From Muricea muricata (taxonomy: Eukaryota; Cnidaria; Anthozoa; Malacalcyonacea; Plexauridae), in contig OY979720.1 in the NCBI GenBank assembly GCA_963855995.1, forward strand, positions 3,536,501-3,600,500: a stretch of 64,000 nt of DNA. Direction: 5' to 3'. Below the pieces are notes generated by a model, which worked only from the letters and a program-made list of their open reading frames with translations, searched no databases and was not told where the DNA came from. The number at the start of each line of letters is the position of its first letter. Position 1 is the first letter of the stretch. Positions 36,923 to 49,900 of the stretch are shown here, one piece after another. The translations under genes were made by a program, and so were the position numbers.

Positions 36923-37329
36923 TAGACATAGGACACGATTATGAGAATCCACAAATAAAAACAAAACAGATTATGAAGAACAGATGTGGCCGTATCAATG
37001 TTTTCATTTACTGAATATTTTACCAAATATCATGCTCTTCCTAAAAATTTACCGATCACTTGAAAATAGTTTTTAATAAAGATTCTATTTTTTCTAAAAT
37101 CTGTTAAATTTTGTTACTCTCTCACCGATAGTGTATCAAATGTTTCTTAGACACGAAAGCGTTTCATCCGCTATAACAGCGGTAAGGCTGCATATTAACA
37201 ACCAATGTCGAGACTGTCTCAGAATGGTGTTCCGTGGCTGTCTTGACGTTTTTTCGAGCAAGTGGTTCACAAGTTGTTCAGTTCGTTAATCCGGCCGCCA
37301 AAGAAAAATACCTAGGATTAAAAGAAATT

Positions 37330-39001
37330 TCAGGAATTTAATCAATTTTTGTGAATAATTTGTTTCACATAAAATTATATAGTGATCAGGTCAAGATTGC
37401 TGCGTTTTTAACAGTCCTAACTAAGCTCGCTGTATTATTTGCAAGCATTTAAGTTCTAAAGGAACAGATCGAGAAAAGCAAAGAGAGTCAGTGATTTCTG
37501 TCCTCAATTACAGTCATTCATGATCGTGGCTGACCATGTAATATTTTGAAGATTCACATTGATATATCTCATTTAGACGAAAATCTGTGAAGTGAAATAA
37601 AGATGCTAGTCTTACGACGCTCATCTCATGAACTTGAAACATTTCCTGCCCAAAATAGAACTGACAGACCTAGGAAAAGTTTATCTAGTACATACTAGTC
37701 TTCATCCAGACGCTCGAAGACTGAGTTTCAATATTTTTCGCTTTTTGCAATAATGTCTAATGTATTTTCTTTTTTTATGCTCTTTGGTCGTTTGCTGCAA
37801 CGGGAGATCACTTGCTGTAACTAGCATAATATAGCTATTATCCCTATATATTGTTCAGAATATCTTAATGAAGTTTTGCTGAAGAAGTTTCTAGGGTTCA
37901 TTATCGGCACCTTATAGGAATAGACAGATGTAAAATGCTAGCTGTGAACTTCTAGACCAACTGTAATTGAAACGAACCATAATATAGTTGATTCTTTGTA
38001 ACGTGTAGCAGACCGGGAGATTAGCGTAGTTGATATTCTGATAGTCCATAAGTCTGTATCCAAATCTTGTACAGCAGCTATACTGCATAACGCATGCGTT
38101 TGTCTGATCGAATAAAGGTCGATCCTTGATGTAGATTCTCAAATGCAACACGGAGATCGCTGGCCGTTCTAACGCCATATTATGAACAAATAAGTATAAC
38201 ACTTGTTTTTCTATCCAAAAATCTAAGTTATCCGAACAAAATTTACTGCACGCTGCCCCAAACACACTTTTATTACAGAAGATTAACAAATCACGAAAAA
38301 TAACAAAAAATGAGATGAATGTTCAGCTTCCAGGTACGAAATCCAGATAGCCACTTTGAATACAGATTGTGAACATGTTATGTAATTAAAGCGCTATCTC
38401 AATTTTAAAAAACTTCCAAACGCGACCGATTAATGTACGTACCATAACTGTGACTCATTCGCTTAAATTTCATAGCCAACATATCCAAAAAAGCTGAATA
38501 AATACACGTTTAAACGAGAATAAACACTAGTTTCACCATATTATAATTATGTATACGTCACATCGATAAACAAACAAAACACCGCGTTCCTGGGCTGCCT
38601 ATGGTTTCACTGCTTAATATTCTTCTCAAAATTTAAACTTGAATGCAGAACTCCGCTTTTTTGGGAACACCCTGTATATACCAAAATAATTCTAAAAAGG
38701 CTGAATTTTTACTCAAGCTAAGAAAAGTAAGGTCAAAAAATTCGCTGTAGTAGCACTGAATTGTAAACTTGTACACCAATATAAATAATCATATTGCAAC
38801 CAAGGTACTGGGACGAGCTTTTCTATTTTGAAAGAAAAGCGTGTGGTGCAAGGAAAATAAGCACGAGCTGAAACATGACGCGCATGGCATTACATGCGTC
38901 AGTAATGACTTAACGTTTTCAAACAAGATGACGGATAGCGTAAAATGCGTCAAAAGAACAATCGAAGAAACTGAGCTTAAGTTTGTTGTTTAAAATTGAA
39001 A
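37330..39001. other. Spacer between NWD stub and CAP2
   Basis: Non-coding, partly repeated at 52100-53222 (for example the stretch around CCAAGGTACTGGGACGAGC at about 38800 and 53030). One 125-codon minus-strand frame at 37912-38289 has no recognisable motif and no support. Confidence 0.5.
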
Positions 39002-40514
39002 ATGCAAAAACTTTTTGCTTGTTGTTTTCTTGCAGGTAAAAATAATCTTATAAATTTCTAATTTACATATTCTACGCTTTTTAAGGCAAGAATCTCAGCT
39101 TCCGGCTCGAATGTTAGGGCAAGAAAAAGATAAAGTGAACACTCATAAATCACATCATTGTTTTGGTTTGGGCCGGAAGCTGAAATTCTCGATCCTTTTA
39201 TATCAACTTTCTGTCTCTTTTCGCAACACTTGCCAAAACTTCATGTCCTACTTTATAAGTGTTGTTTTCTATTACAAATACCATGTTGCCACTAAACAAG
39301 ACGGAATGTTTGGAGTGGCATAATATATATCGAGCAATCCACCAGGTAACTCACTTGATAGCGCGTAATGTTTATGCTAACAGAATATTACTTTCTAATG
39401 ATACCGAATGGCCTAACTTCATCAAGTGTGCATTCTATACTTAATCACTCAGACCTGTATTTTCTATAAATGATGATAATAAGGCACCTTCTACTTTAAA
39501 GGCGCCCAGTTTGAACTGGTCTGACACCCTAGCTGACCATGCACAGGTGTGGGCTGATGATCTCGCGAACAGAGGTGCCTTTAAACACGACTTAAGCAGA
39601 GGTCTTGAAGGAGAGAATCTTTATATGAGCAGTCATGATAGTGAAACTGCATGTAAAAGTGGCACTTATGCATTTTACAAGGAAGAAAAGTTCTACGATT
39701 ATGATAATCCTGGCTTTTCGATTGCCGTTGGACACTTTACTCAGGTGACTTAAATAGCAGATACAGAGATGGTAAAAAAAGCACAGAACAAACAAACATT
39801 GGGAAAGTCATAAACCTTCTAGGGAAATACTACTAGGTGATCTGAAAACACAGAAAAGTACTTGCACTAGTTGTCAAATAGAAATCCATTTTTGAGCCGA
39901 GCTAACAAATTTCACAGTAAGTATAATTCACTTTGGTTCCAAATTTCTGGTGGGCTTATAATTTTCTTTACTGAACATGACTACAAAGTTTCAACAAAAA
40001 AAGATATAAGTGATTACAAAACAGCAAAATGAATTTTTATTCGGTAGCTAGTTCCAGGCCTTTTACTTACGGTTAGATCAACTGGATGATAGTGATGATA
40101 CACACGTGCAGTTTTAGAAAAGAATTTTAGAAACTATAAATTTTCGAACGCAAAAAAGACTTCATAACCCCCAGGTGATCGCAGACAGTTTAAGGTTACA
40201 TTCTAAGAAAAGGCGGAAAGGGATAAAATTCTTAGAAATGACTTCTCAATCACCGTAAGTAATGCTTCTCAAAGACGTTGTTTTTTATACAGGTAGTGTG
40301 GCGTAAAACAAAACTTCTTGGCGTTGCTAAAGCCAACATGTCTAGTGGAGGTATAATATTGGTATATCGATATTCGCCATCAGGAAACTATCTGGGAGCA
40401 TTTGCAGATAATGTTCTTCCACCTCTTGGAAATGCGCTCACACATACTGGCTCATTATTACTCTGCTTGATGCTGGTTATCATTTCACTGATTTTAGATC
40501 TTAGTATATTTTAA
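39002..40514 (+). CDS. CAP2: diverged secreted CAP protein, 4 exons
   Basis: Exons 39002-39035, 39260-39345, 39502-39744 and 40293-40514 join in frame to 194 aa, the same length and intron phases as CAP1. Exon 1 codes MQKLFACCFLA; the signal peptide runs into exon 2 (VLFSITNT). CAP features are PLNKTECLEWHN, FKHD, GENLY, GHFTQVVW and RYSPSGNYLGAFADNVLPP. The C-terminus is much more hydrophobic than in CAP1 (SLLLCLMLVIISLILDL), suggesting a GPI-anchor signal or a tail anchor in the outer leaflet; no clear basic stop-transfer follows. The exon 2 acceptor (ctactttataag) was chosen because it alone keeps the frame and the hydrophobic core. Sequence distance from CAP1 shows that this paralogue is older than the segmental duplication. 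Its 5' end is repeated as the orphan exon at 53223. Confidence 0.85.
39091..39188. repeat. Inverted repeat in CAP2 intron 1
   Basis: GAATCTCAGCTTCCGGC and GCCGGAAGCTGAAATTC pair with one mismatch around a loop of about 64 bases. The copy near 53320 keeps only the left arm and then jumps to Emx-flank DNA, so a duplication breakpoint lies inside this hairpin. Confidence 0.7.
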
Positions 40515-41602
40515 ACATTTATCCTTATTCTAGCTGTTAGAGATAGGTCTTCAAAACTGTATATCCTAGTTTTAGTTGTGTTGAAAACAAACATTAGCAA
40601 AATGAATAGATTTTTGGTAGGATATAAAAAACCTAATGAATGCTTGAAAGGAAACTTAATTATACATCCTTAAGTGAAAAAAATGTTTGCTAATGTATCT
40701 CTATGAGAAACCCAAAGATGCGAGTTTAATGGACCAATTTCCTATTAGACAAACTCTTGAAATAGGAAAATCTAATTCGACGTAGTGCATAGTATAGAGT
40801 TTTTCACGAGTAATGCAAAAGTATACAAAATTTGCAAACTTCACAGACTATATTTCTCCCATTTTACAATGTTTTGCAACCAAACTTCACAATTTTACTA
40901 AATTTAGGATGCTCTTTCCAGCTGTGGTAATAGATTTTCCAAATTCAATTGCGATTGTTTCGTTGTCCTCTGCATTGTCAGATTACCATGAAATTAGGTT
41001 TTACTCTCGCTGGTATTATCGCTATTGCAAAAAAACATGATCCTGCTTAAAAATGCATATTAATATATCCCATATGCTCGTTAAAACTAACAAAATTTGT
41101 CATTTTCGTTTCGCATATGTATCGCTTTTTAAATTTTTAATGCAAATCAGAAATCTAATCTTTCTCTAATAAGCTTATCATACACAACCCTGGCGTAAGT
41201 TCTGCTCATCATCACGCCACAAGTTTGCTTGAAGTGTACTTTAGAAGTTGTCTAGTTTCAGACTTAGGTTGCAGAGCAGTTTTCCTCAGTTTGCACAAGC
41301 CTTGCTTACTATACCGATTGATATTACTTCCCTGGTCCTCAAGATTAGGTCAGTGTATAGGATGAGCTACAGACATTCTTTTGACAAGATTCAGCGCCGT
41401 CAGACATATATCCAATGCCGACAACTGTTGAAACTAAATGCAGCGGGTTGACTCCATGCGTGGAATTGTTCAAAAAACCAAAGACGCACCTTATTATGCA
41501 AATGTTGGCCTAATTTGAATCCACTTGGACCAAATACAATAAATTATTTAAAGTTCGCAACACTATCTAATCTAACAAACAAAGCAGTTGGGAGCACGGA
41601 AA
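40515..41602. other. CAP2 downstream region
   Basis: AT-rich, with no gene recognised. Not part of the repeated blocks as far as I can see. Confidence 0.5.
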
Positions 41603-41639
41603 ATGAGTTTCACTGTTAACTGTTTATGTTTTGTATCAG
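41603..41639 (+). pseudogene. Possible orphan signal-peptide exon
   Basis: ATG to a consensus donor (tcag|gtaaat) encodes MSFTVNCLCFVS plus one base. That is exactly 37 nt and phase 1, like CAP1 exon 1 (37 nt, MNLAFLSLCCVA). CAP3, whose own exon 1 is deleted, lies 2.6 kb downstream with a phase-compatible exon 2. It could be a remnant of another CAP gene, an alternative first exon for CAP3, or chance. Confidence 0.35.
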
Positions 41640-44276
41640 GTAAATAAAATTGGCTACAGAAATGGTGAGGTTGTTGATGTAAACATAAACAGACCGAGTT
41701 TTGAACCAAATATAACAGTATTAATTTGTCTTAATTTGCGGAAATACAGCATAGACCTCACCCTTTCAGACCATACATAGTGAGCTTTTTTCCCAATTAT
41801 TACCTTTTCTTCAACCAAAACTATTTTCTACAAATTTTATGTTGACAACATGAAGTCATTACAATCTATTCATATGTGCTGTACACAGCAAGGGAGGATG
41901 CACATGCATGCTCACTCTAACTTCATCCTACAGTATATTTTTTCTGCAAATCTTTGGAGAACGTTAGGTTGACTTATATAAGGCATGAGGGACATAGGCT
42001 GTGGTATAGCCCTGTAGAGATATGAACTATATACAATTATGACCAACGTTTGACCATACAAAGAGGCCAGAGTTTGTTATATTGCAAAGCAACAGCAATC
42101 AGACTACTTTCAGCAGTAAATGGACTAATTTCGACAATGTTTGAGGCTGGTACAAATAAGAAGTATACTGGAAATAAATTCAACACATAAATAACACCTT
42201 GTTATTCAAGTTTCATGAAATCAAATTTTTATACTTACTAACGAGTCTGAATGTTCCAAACATATGTTTTATGTATACAATTTATTAAAATGCACTCAAG
42301 CATTTTTCATTTTTTCAGATTAAGCCACTTGATTAATGCCCCTGTTTAGCATACACGAAAAATTTACATTTTTTACTGTAGTCATTGTTGAACGGCTTCG
42401 TTCTCGTTTTGCATGCATATTTCATTACTTCTTTATTATTTCTAAGACAAAAGCACAGTTAGAAACTTTGCTGCAGACAGTGCTTTTTTCTGTTTCTTAA
42501 TTTTCTTTTCTCACAGGTGATATCTTCACCACTTACTTTACCAGTAAAAAATGCAAGGCCAACCAAATGTGCAAGACAGCTATTTCATTTTTGAACATTT
42601 TGGCTTGTCAGTACAAAAGATATTGAATCAAACCCCTGTAATATTTGACTATATTTTAGTCTGCATTATTTATTTTTATTATTACTTTAGTCTGTATTTT
42701 TCAGGCTGTATATTTTTGGCACTCTTGACAGGGCTCTTGCCATGCCTCATAGGAAATGACTTTAGCCGTTGTTCCAAGTGTGAAGATTTTGTATTCCCCA
42801 CATCAACGCTACAATACTTTACTGTCTAGCCACCTTCCTTCGGCCTTTCACAGTGTAAAAGGTGTGGCATGACATTTTTTATTTCCAGTGTTTTTGGCAT
42901 CATATTTGAAGCCAAAAAGGTATAGCTGTGTGTGAGGTTTAACAATATGAAGAAATAAAGATTACAGCAATATAAAGACTTTATAAAACTTAAACTTACC
43001 ATCATAACATTGTTAAAACAAAATGAACCATTCAAAAGTCAAGACTCAAGACGAGAATTTCTGGAATTGTTACAAAATTCTATGACCATGATTCAACTTC
43101 CCAGGATCCTCCGTCAACACCGAAACGTCATGTAAGACAATGTAAAGGCACTACAAAGGAAAACCCAAAAACCCTCTGTGGACGAGGTTGCCTCTGCGGC
43201 GGAGAGTGTGTCCGATTGCCTGGCTGCCAGCCCAGCTGTACTCATTGAACTGAAAATAGATAACTAATGGCTGTACCAAAGAGTAGAATGGTTCTAGAAT
43301 TTTTTCTAATAAAACCCTTACGTAAATTGCATTTGACCCGCTCATATATGTTAAGCTCATCATCCGAATACAGCTTGATCGACCGGTAAAAACTTGGTAG
43401 TATATAAGCTTCAGCACACCATCTTCTAAATATTGTATCATACTAATCATATAGACAAAAGTGTTATTTCAGTTTACTCAGCATTATATCGCCTGCCACC
43501 ATTGCTGCCTGGGTAGTTATAGCCAGTGGTTATATAGCAACTGAAATTGTTATTTCAGTTCGTGTTTTTATCAGTTAAACGTGTTACATAAATTATACTT
43601 GTGCTGGGAATTTAACCACCAACAGAGGCTGATTGTACAATGTTTAACCTGAATTGCGTACAAGCACAATTGGAAGAACATAGACATTACAAAATGTAAA
43701 CTAGTACATTTAAGAATACCAGATTGGATAAATTTTAGCTTATTCGCCGTACATGGTTGACGGGCTATGACCCCGGCCCCACGAGGCTTCCAGCCTTATA
43801 GCTACAGATGTTGTAGATTGCGCGGACACAAATAACTTTTTCAAAAGGGAGAAAACAAAATTTTCATCAGAGCAATATTAGAGCACCTTAAACATGAAAA
43901 CAAAAGGGAAATTTTATAAAATGGCCACGCTGGCACGCTGCAAACCTTCAGTATCACCTTATTTCATTTCTCATGTCGAAGTCGTACTTGAAATCCATTC
44001 CTACCGGCGCGTATTGAGCCCCAACCCTGCCTACTTCAACGCGAAGTCAAGGATAGAATCCAAAAGTTGTTTTGATGACGTTTAAACACAAGAGAGGCTT
44101 CACATGCTGCATATGAACTGTGTAATAACGCAAAGAGCATGACCTACAAGATTGATCGCGCACACATACCTCAAAAAGACTGCACGATAGAAGCAATCTT
44201 TGTTTACTATAAAAGTAGAAACTTCCAAGTTTTGTTTGGTGTGGTTTACAAAGTCTTTTTGTTCAGTTTAGTCTAG
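41640..44276. other. Unduplicated spacer before unit B
   Basis: Single-copy AT-rich DNA to about 43350, then the repeated block begins and matches 27030-27610. The segment matching 27613-28192, which includes the MITE and CAP exon 1, is deleted at about 43990. Confidence 0.6.
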
Positions 44277-46009
44277 AGGCATCACTGATAGCTGTTCACG
44301 CTACACATCCTTTGAACAAAACTGAATGCGTTGAATGGCACAACAAGTACCGTCTAAAACATAAGGTAAATAAGTTTTTTTAGTCAGTTTCTGTATATTT
44401 AAACCATTTTCTCGTCGTCTCAGGTAGCTATTAGAGACCTTAAGATTGACGTTTACAACAAACGGCTAACCTCAGATACCTTGTTTGCGAAAACAAAATC
44501 AATGATTGTCAAATATTTTACCTAAAAGATTTATTGAAGTGATTGAAAATGCCGCTCATGGACGCCAATGATTTTCTGTCCACACAGCTTGACGTTTGAC
44601 TTCCAGCGTTTGCCCATCAGTGATAACTTTTCTGCGGTCATGCACAATGTCTTAGTGCCGCACTTTTGATCCTTTAAGTTTAGTAAGTCGTGTTGCATGA
44701 ACAATTCACGGTTGATGATTTCGATTTTATATTACAAAGGAACTTACCGAGGTTAGCCGTTTGGCGTAAACGGCAATCTTAAGATCTCTATTAAAAAGCT
44801 CTCACCATCCCAGCATTCAACTTCTTTAAAAAAAACTAATTCTGTCGTAATTCCTATAGGCTCCCGATATTGCGTGGTCTGAAAGTCTAGCGAGCGATGC
44901 ACAGAAGTGGGCATACTATCTAGCTGCAAATGACAAATTTGAACACGACCCAAACAGGAAAGGCCAAGGGGAGAATCTGTATGGGAGTCCTGGAGATAGC
45001 AAAAATTCCTGTAAAAGTGCAACTACAGCGTTCTATAACGAGGAGAAACACTACGACTATGATAAGCCAGGATTCTCATCCAAAACTGGACATTTCACTC
45101 AGGTATATCTTTTTAGTCTTGAATTTCCAAAATCATCTTTTTTCTTGTGAAGTATGGTGGCACATTTTCCCAATCAATCCTCTCAGATTTACTCTCGTTT
45201 CTTTCACAGATACACATCCACTTGTTTTTTTTCCAACACCTCTTCCTTGAATTTCACTTTCAACCACCAACCCGTTCCGTCACTCCCCTAAATCTCATTT
45301 CCTCCTCATCCAATGTTCCTCTACGGTATCCCATCTTCGTTTTCTATTTTTCGTCTCTTTTATTTCCACTTCTATTTCCTCCCATCCTCCCTTTCATTTG
45401 ATCTTGCTTTCTGTTTTTCACTTCTCCTTATTTGCATTAATCAATTTGTCCTGTTTCACCCCATGCTTCTCGTTTCAATTTCTTTCTTTATATCACCATT
45501 TCTTTATATTTTGTATCTTTTATTGCACATCCATTTTTCTTACTTTTTGTATTAATTTGTACTTCTACTCACTTTCCTTCAACTTTTTTTCTCTTTCATT
45601 CTTTTCACACCCACCTACTCTCATTCTGCCAAAATATCTGCCCTTTTCCTGTTGTCTTTTTAGAGGATTTAGTGTTTTTATTTAAGATCCAATATTGTTT
45701 TTAAAGAGAATAAACTATAATGCCACTTATAACACATCAAAACCTTTATTTCCAATCTTCTATAATATTACAAATTCAAACAATGTCTCTTCAGGTCGTA
45801 TGGATAAAATCAACACAGCTGGGCGTTGCTAAGGCAGAAAAAAATCTGGTGGAACAGTACTGGTATTTCGTTACTCCCCACCAGGAAACAGTGGACAATA
45901 CGCTGAAAATCTATAACCACCAGTTGGATCTGCTGTACGTCATGGTGTATCAGTGGAGCACATGTTAGCAGCTGGGATTTTATCACTTTTCCTACAAAGG
46001 CTGATATAG
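44277..46009 (+). pseudogene. CAP3: CAP pseudogene
   Basis: Exon equivalents 44277-44365, 44860-45102 and 45795-46009 match CAP1 exons 2-4. Exon 3 is open and keeps GENLY and GHFTQ (FEHD replaces FKHD). Two lesions are visible. The signal-peptide exon and surrounding ~580 bp are deleted. Exon 4 has lost one A in an A-run after GTTGCTAAGGCAG, which shifts the frame before the CAP2 motif and leads to an early unrelated end. A shortened CAP domain without secretion is possible, but the gene is best read as dead. Confidence 0.85.
45140..45670 (+). repeat. Polypyrimidine tract in CAP3 intron 3
   Basis: Copy of the tract at 29157-29700, with the same C/T strand bias despite many small indels. Confidence 0.7.
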
Positions 46010-46913
46010 ATTTATATCACGATTCCTTAATATTTGTGCTTGTATGCCCATGTCCTTTGCCACTTTCATTAATCATATATAATTACGTAACTAATGTACA
46101 ATAATAAATCTATGTTGTAAATCCTTGCAGTAATACCGTTTGTGAATAAAAAACTAACGTTTAGTACCAGTCTCTATTGGTTGCTTTTCTTGTTTTACTG
46201 CAGTGAATTACGACGGAAAAATTAAACGACACTGTTTTTCTATAAAGCCAAAATATATATCTGCCAAAATTTAAGGCGACATATTAATAGTTTGTAAGTA
46301 TTAACACGCGTGTATATTGTAATCAGACGATGTACTATATGCAAGTAAATCACTCGTACTCAACTTCGTGCAGGAGTCTGGTGCATATTCAAAACAGGGC
46401 CTGTAATTTCCACTAATTTTGACAGTAATTTTTTGTCTCCGAAGATACCTTTTAACAATGCACGCATCGAGCACGCTGTTACGTTACTAACGTCCAGTTT
46501 GTTTGGATTCTCTCTTTGTTTGTACATCTCCTGTGTATTTTCTTGCTATAATAATGTTTCAACTTTCTTCACAAAGTTGTTTGAACAAAATTAACAGAAT
46601 GAAATTAGGAAAATGATATAGATTAACTGAAGAATATAATTCATAGCAATTTCTTTTAAAACGCTCACTTTGGAAAACACTCACTGCTGAAAATATAACA
46701 AGCATGAGAATAGCATGTACGCAATTGCTTCACGATAATGCGACATGGGCACAAAAACGTTTAAACCGACTGCAAGGAAGAAAACCTTAATGTGAACAAG
46801 AAGCACATTCCGAATGTCCGTGATTCTCAGAAACGTCAATTATTTCTTGCTGATTACCGTGTTTAGAACAATGACGAATAAAATTTACTTTGAAATGAAA
46901 CAACAGTGAGAAA
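46010..46913. other. Tail-to-tail spacer between CAP3 and NWD2
   Basis: Copy of about 30047-31842 without the Tc1-like MITE and without the LINE. This is the empty site for both. No gene. Confidence 0.65.
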
Positions 46914-49900
46914 TTATTCTGGAACGACAAGTCTCAAAAACTGAACATTACACTGGCTTGAAACAATAGCGATAAGATCATTTCTAGAATGCGCTACAAT
47001 CACTGGAAAACGGCAGCCAAAAACGTGTAGTTTGTTCCATTCGGCGACACTTTTACCATTTGTTAACGTTTCGGCCATTAAGCTGCCTTCATCCTCATTG
47101 ACGCCAATAAAATAGGAATTGCCTGCATAAAACCCATCCACGAGAGGTACGGAGCTAGTACTCAGCTGCAGGATTCTTGAGCTTTCGAGTTCGACAACAA
47201 CAATGTACCGCCACGGAAATAATGCCAAAACCCCTCTAGTGCCGTCTGTTGTGATGCAACATTCGACCCAGGTCTCTTCCAGAAATAATGGCGGGCTGTC
47301 TTTCTCAAATGACAAATCTGGCAGTTCTCCAGTGTTTGAAACTACCCAGTGAGGACGTGAAGCTAAATTCTCTTTCCAAACGCGAAATGTTTTACAGGTA
47401 GCCGTTAAAATCACTGAACTGCAAGGTGACACTGCTGCACACGTGTTTGAAACTATCGAGTGAGGACGTGGAGCTAGATTCTCTTTCCAAACGCAAAATG
47501 TTTTACAGGTAGCTGTTAAAATCACTGAACTGCAAGGTAACAACACTGTTGCACATAAACTCGTGTAAGCAGAAAATTTCTCCACATACTGCAAATAGCC
47601 ATTCACAAATCTAGCGATATTGACTGAACTCTTTTGGTCGATGAAGATGAGTATATCTGAAAAAGTCAGTAATTCCGCGGGTTTCGGGTCGATCTTAACT
47701 TCTTTTGCGCCCTTGGAAGCTAAGTTTCCTTCTTTAGAAATTGGTATCTTAAAGAGACTCGCACCATCATCAAATATCCAGAGCCAACCATCTGTCCACC
47801 AGCAGGTAACTACGCCATTCAGTTCGAGTTGTAAGACGTCAACAATAGTGCAAATCTTAGTGTCCCAAATTGCAACAGAAAGACGACCACCATTTGCACA
47901 AGTTGCCAGAAATGAGCCATCTGGTGAGAAGCAACAAGATGTAACTGTATACGGTTCTGGAGTAGACGAAGGTTGAATTGATTTTGTCTGATATTCAACA
48001 CTAAAAATATTTAACTTGGAAAAAATTGGCTCCACGTACAGTTTTTGAACTTTAACCGGAACGACCCTGGATTCTTTTAAGTATTGACACGGGCATTTAC
48101 GATAGCATATGGGTAAACCCCAGCGAACAAGTGCCTTGATCCATCTCTGTTGCATAACCAAAGTTTCCAACCGGTTAACATTTGAAAACCGTTCAGACTG
48201 ATTAGTGTGATGCAAGACGCAATCACACCAGTGGGAACTTGTAAAGGGAACCAAGAATGGGAAACAATGCCTTCTTAGACAAGCAGCGAGCAGCGCATCT
48301 GGTAGCTGAAAGACATCGATACTATAAGCGCCATTGCACAGCGAAAGTTGACTCGTTTTACTTCCATCAGGCAGCACGACTGTTCGCTGTATCGTGCGAA
48401 CACCGAATGAAGCGACATCCTGCGGTATACTACGAATATTGCGCCGATCAACTCTTTGTAGAGTTAATGCATTCCAAACAGTAAACACATCATTCGGGTT
48501 TCTACGTTCATATTCCTCCCTCTCCCTACTTGCTACGATAAACAAACCACAATCACTGAAGAAGCTGCAATTAACAGGTCCGCTAGCCTGCAATCGTCCT
48601 TGCATTCTTTACATACCATAACTTTATTTCTTCTGAACCATCGCAAGTAACCAGTCTGTTACCTGATGGAGAAAATGAACACGACCACAATGCACGATAA
48701 TCGCCATCGAAAAATGGCAAGTTGTTGGGTGGGGTCACTTCAGGAAATCGATCATATCTATCATAAAGGAGCATAGAATTGTCTAGGTCAAATATGCTGG
48801 AACAGTGAATTCTAGAATCCACATTAGTATTAAAGTTGCGTAGTTCTTTAAAGTCTGGCACGTTGAAAATAGAAATCCAACCGTCTTTATATCCGACTGC
48901 AACAAGCTGTGCGTCAAGCGACACATTTATACATGTGACATCCGTTCGTAAGGAAACTGACATACGTAAATTGTTTGTTGTTTGTGTACTATTCAAATCC
49001 TCAAACCAAAAATATTGACTTTGTTGCAACAGCGATCTGGCAAGAGATCTTGTTTCCCTCTTACAATCTGTTCTGTTTGCAACAAGCTGCAGATATAATG
49101 AAAAAGGTTGTGGCCACTCGTATTCGCAATCAAAAACCCTGATATGCCAGTTTATCTCATGCAAAAGTTCCCCAGTTAAGCTTGAAAACGAATTCTCCAC
49201 AATTTGTCGCCATTCGCTCGTCATTTCCAAACCCTGATCTGGCACTATTATGGTCCTGGCATGGACAATTTTAACATTCACTGACCAATGATAACTGATT
49301 ATGCTGCCAGACCGGATCATATGAGCAATTCCATTGCGTAGAGCATATTTCGTCATCGGGGATGGCTTAAAATTGGAAAACTTATTCAACGAGTTGATTC
49401 GATTAAACTCCTCCTCACAAGCTGTCCACAACGGCTGGTGGCCACTTTGAGAATCAACTGTAAAAGCATGTTCTTTATAGCCATCAGAGATCAACCAATC
49501 AACAAATGACTTGTGATAGACTACCATACAGTCTTCGTAAACTGGTAAAATCGAGGACATCACTTCATTAATTGCCTCACGCACTTTGTACAGGGCATTA
49601 TCGGGTAGCCCTAGACACTCGGGCAATAGACTTAATGGCAGTGGCCCTTTAGCTGCAACAAGCATTTCAAGAAAAGGCTTCAAATGGACTTCGGAGGGAC
49701 TGAGCGTTTGGAGATTTTTTTTAAGACGCTCCATTTGCTTTCTGTAAAAATCACATATGCCTTTAGGCAAAAAATCGAAGAGGTTTTCGCTTGTCAGCTT
49801 TTTCGTTGTTCTGTTCAACTCTATTTGAGCGTGATAGGCGTAAAGAAATGATCCGCTGCATTTCCACGCTAATGACTTTAGAAGATTGTCGTCATCACAG

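Larger units (their letters stand above)
23520..39130. repeat. Segmental duplication, unit A (reference copy)
   Basis: This stretch supplies all the segments repeated further right. About 23520-30250 recurs at 53385-63840, and about 27030-39130 recurs, with gaps, at 43350-53360. Copies stay alignable over kilobases with scattered substitutions and small indels; the Emx exon copies differ at 9 of 233 bases. Differences between copies are mostly clean insertions (MITEs, LINE) or deletions. Confidence 0.9.

Noticed and set aside
37912..38289. 125-codon minus-strand frame
   Set aside because: Non-ATG start, no motif, no splice partners and not conserved in the copied region.
45720..45968. Open frame over the CAP3 last exon
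   Set aside because: It is the frameshifted reading of CAP exon 4 after a one-base loss, not a separate gene.
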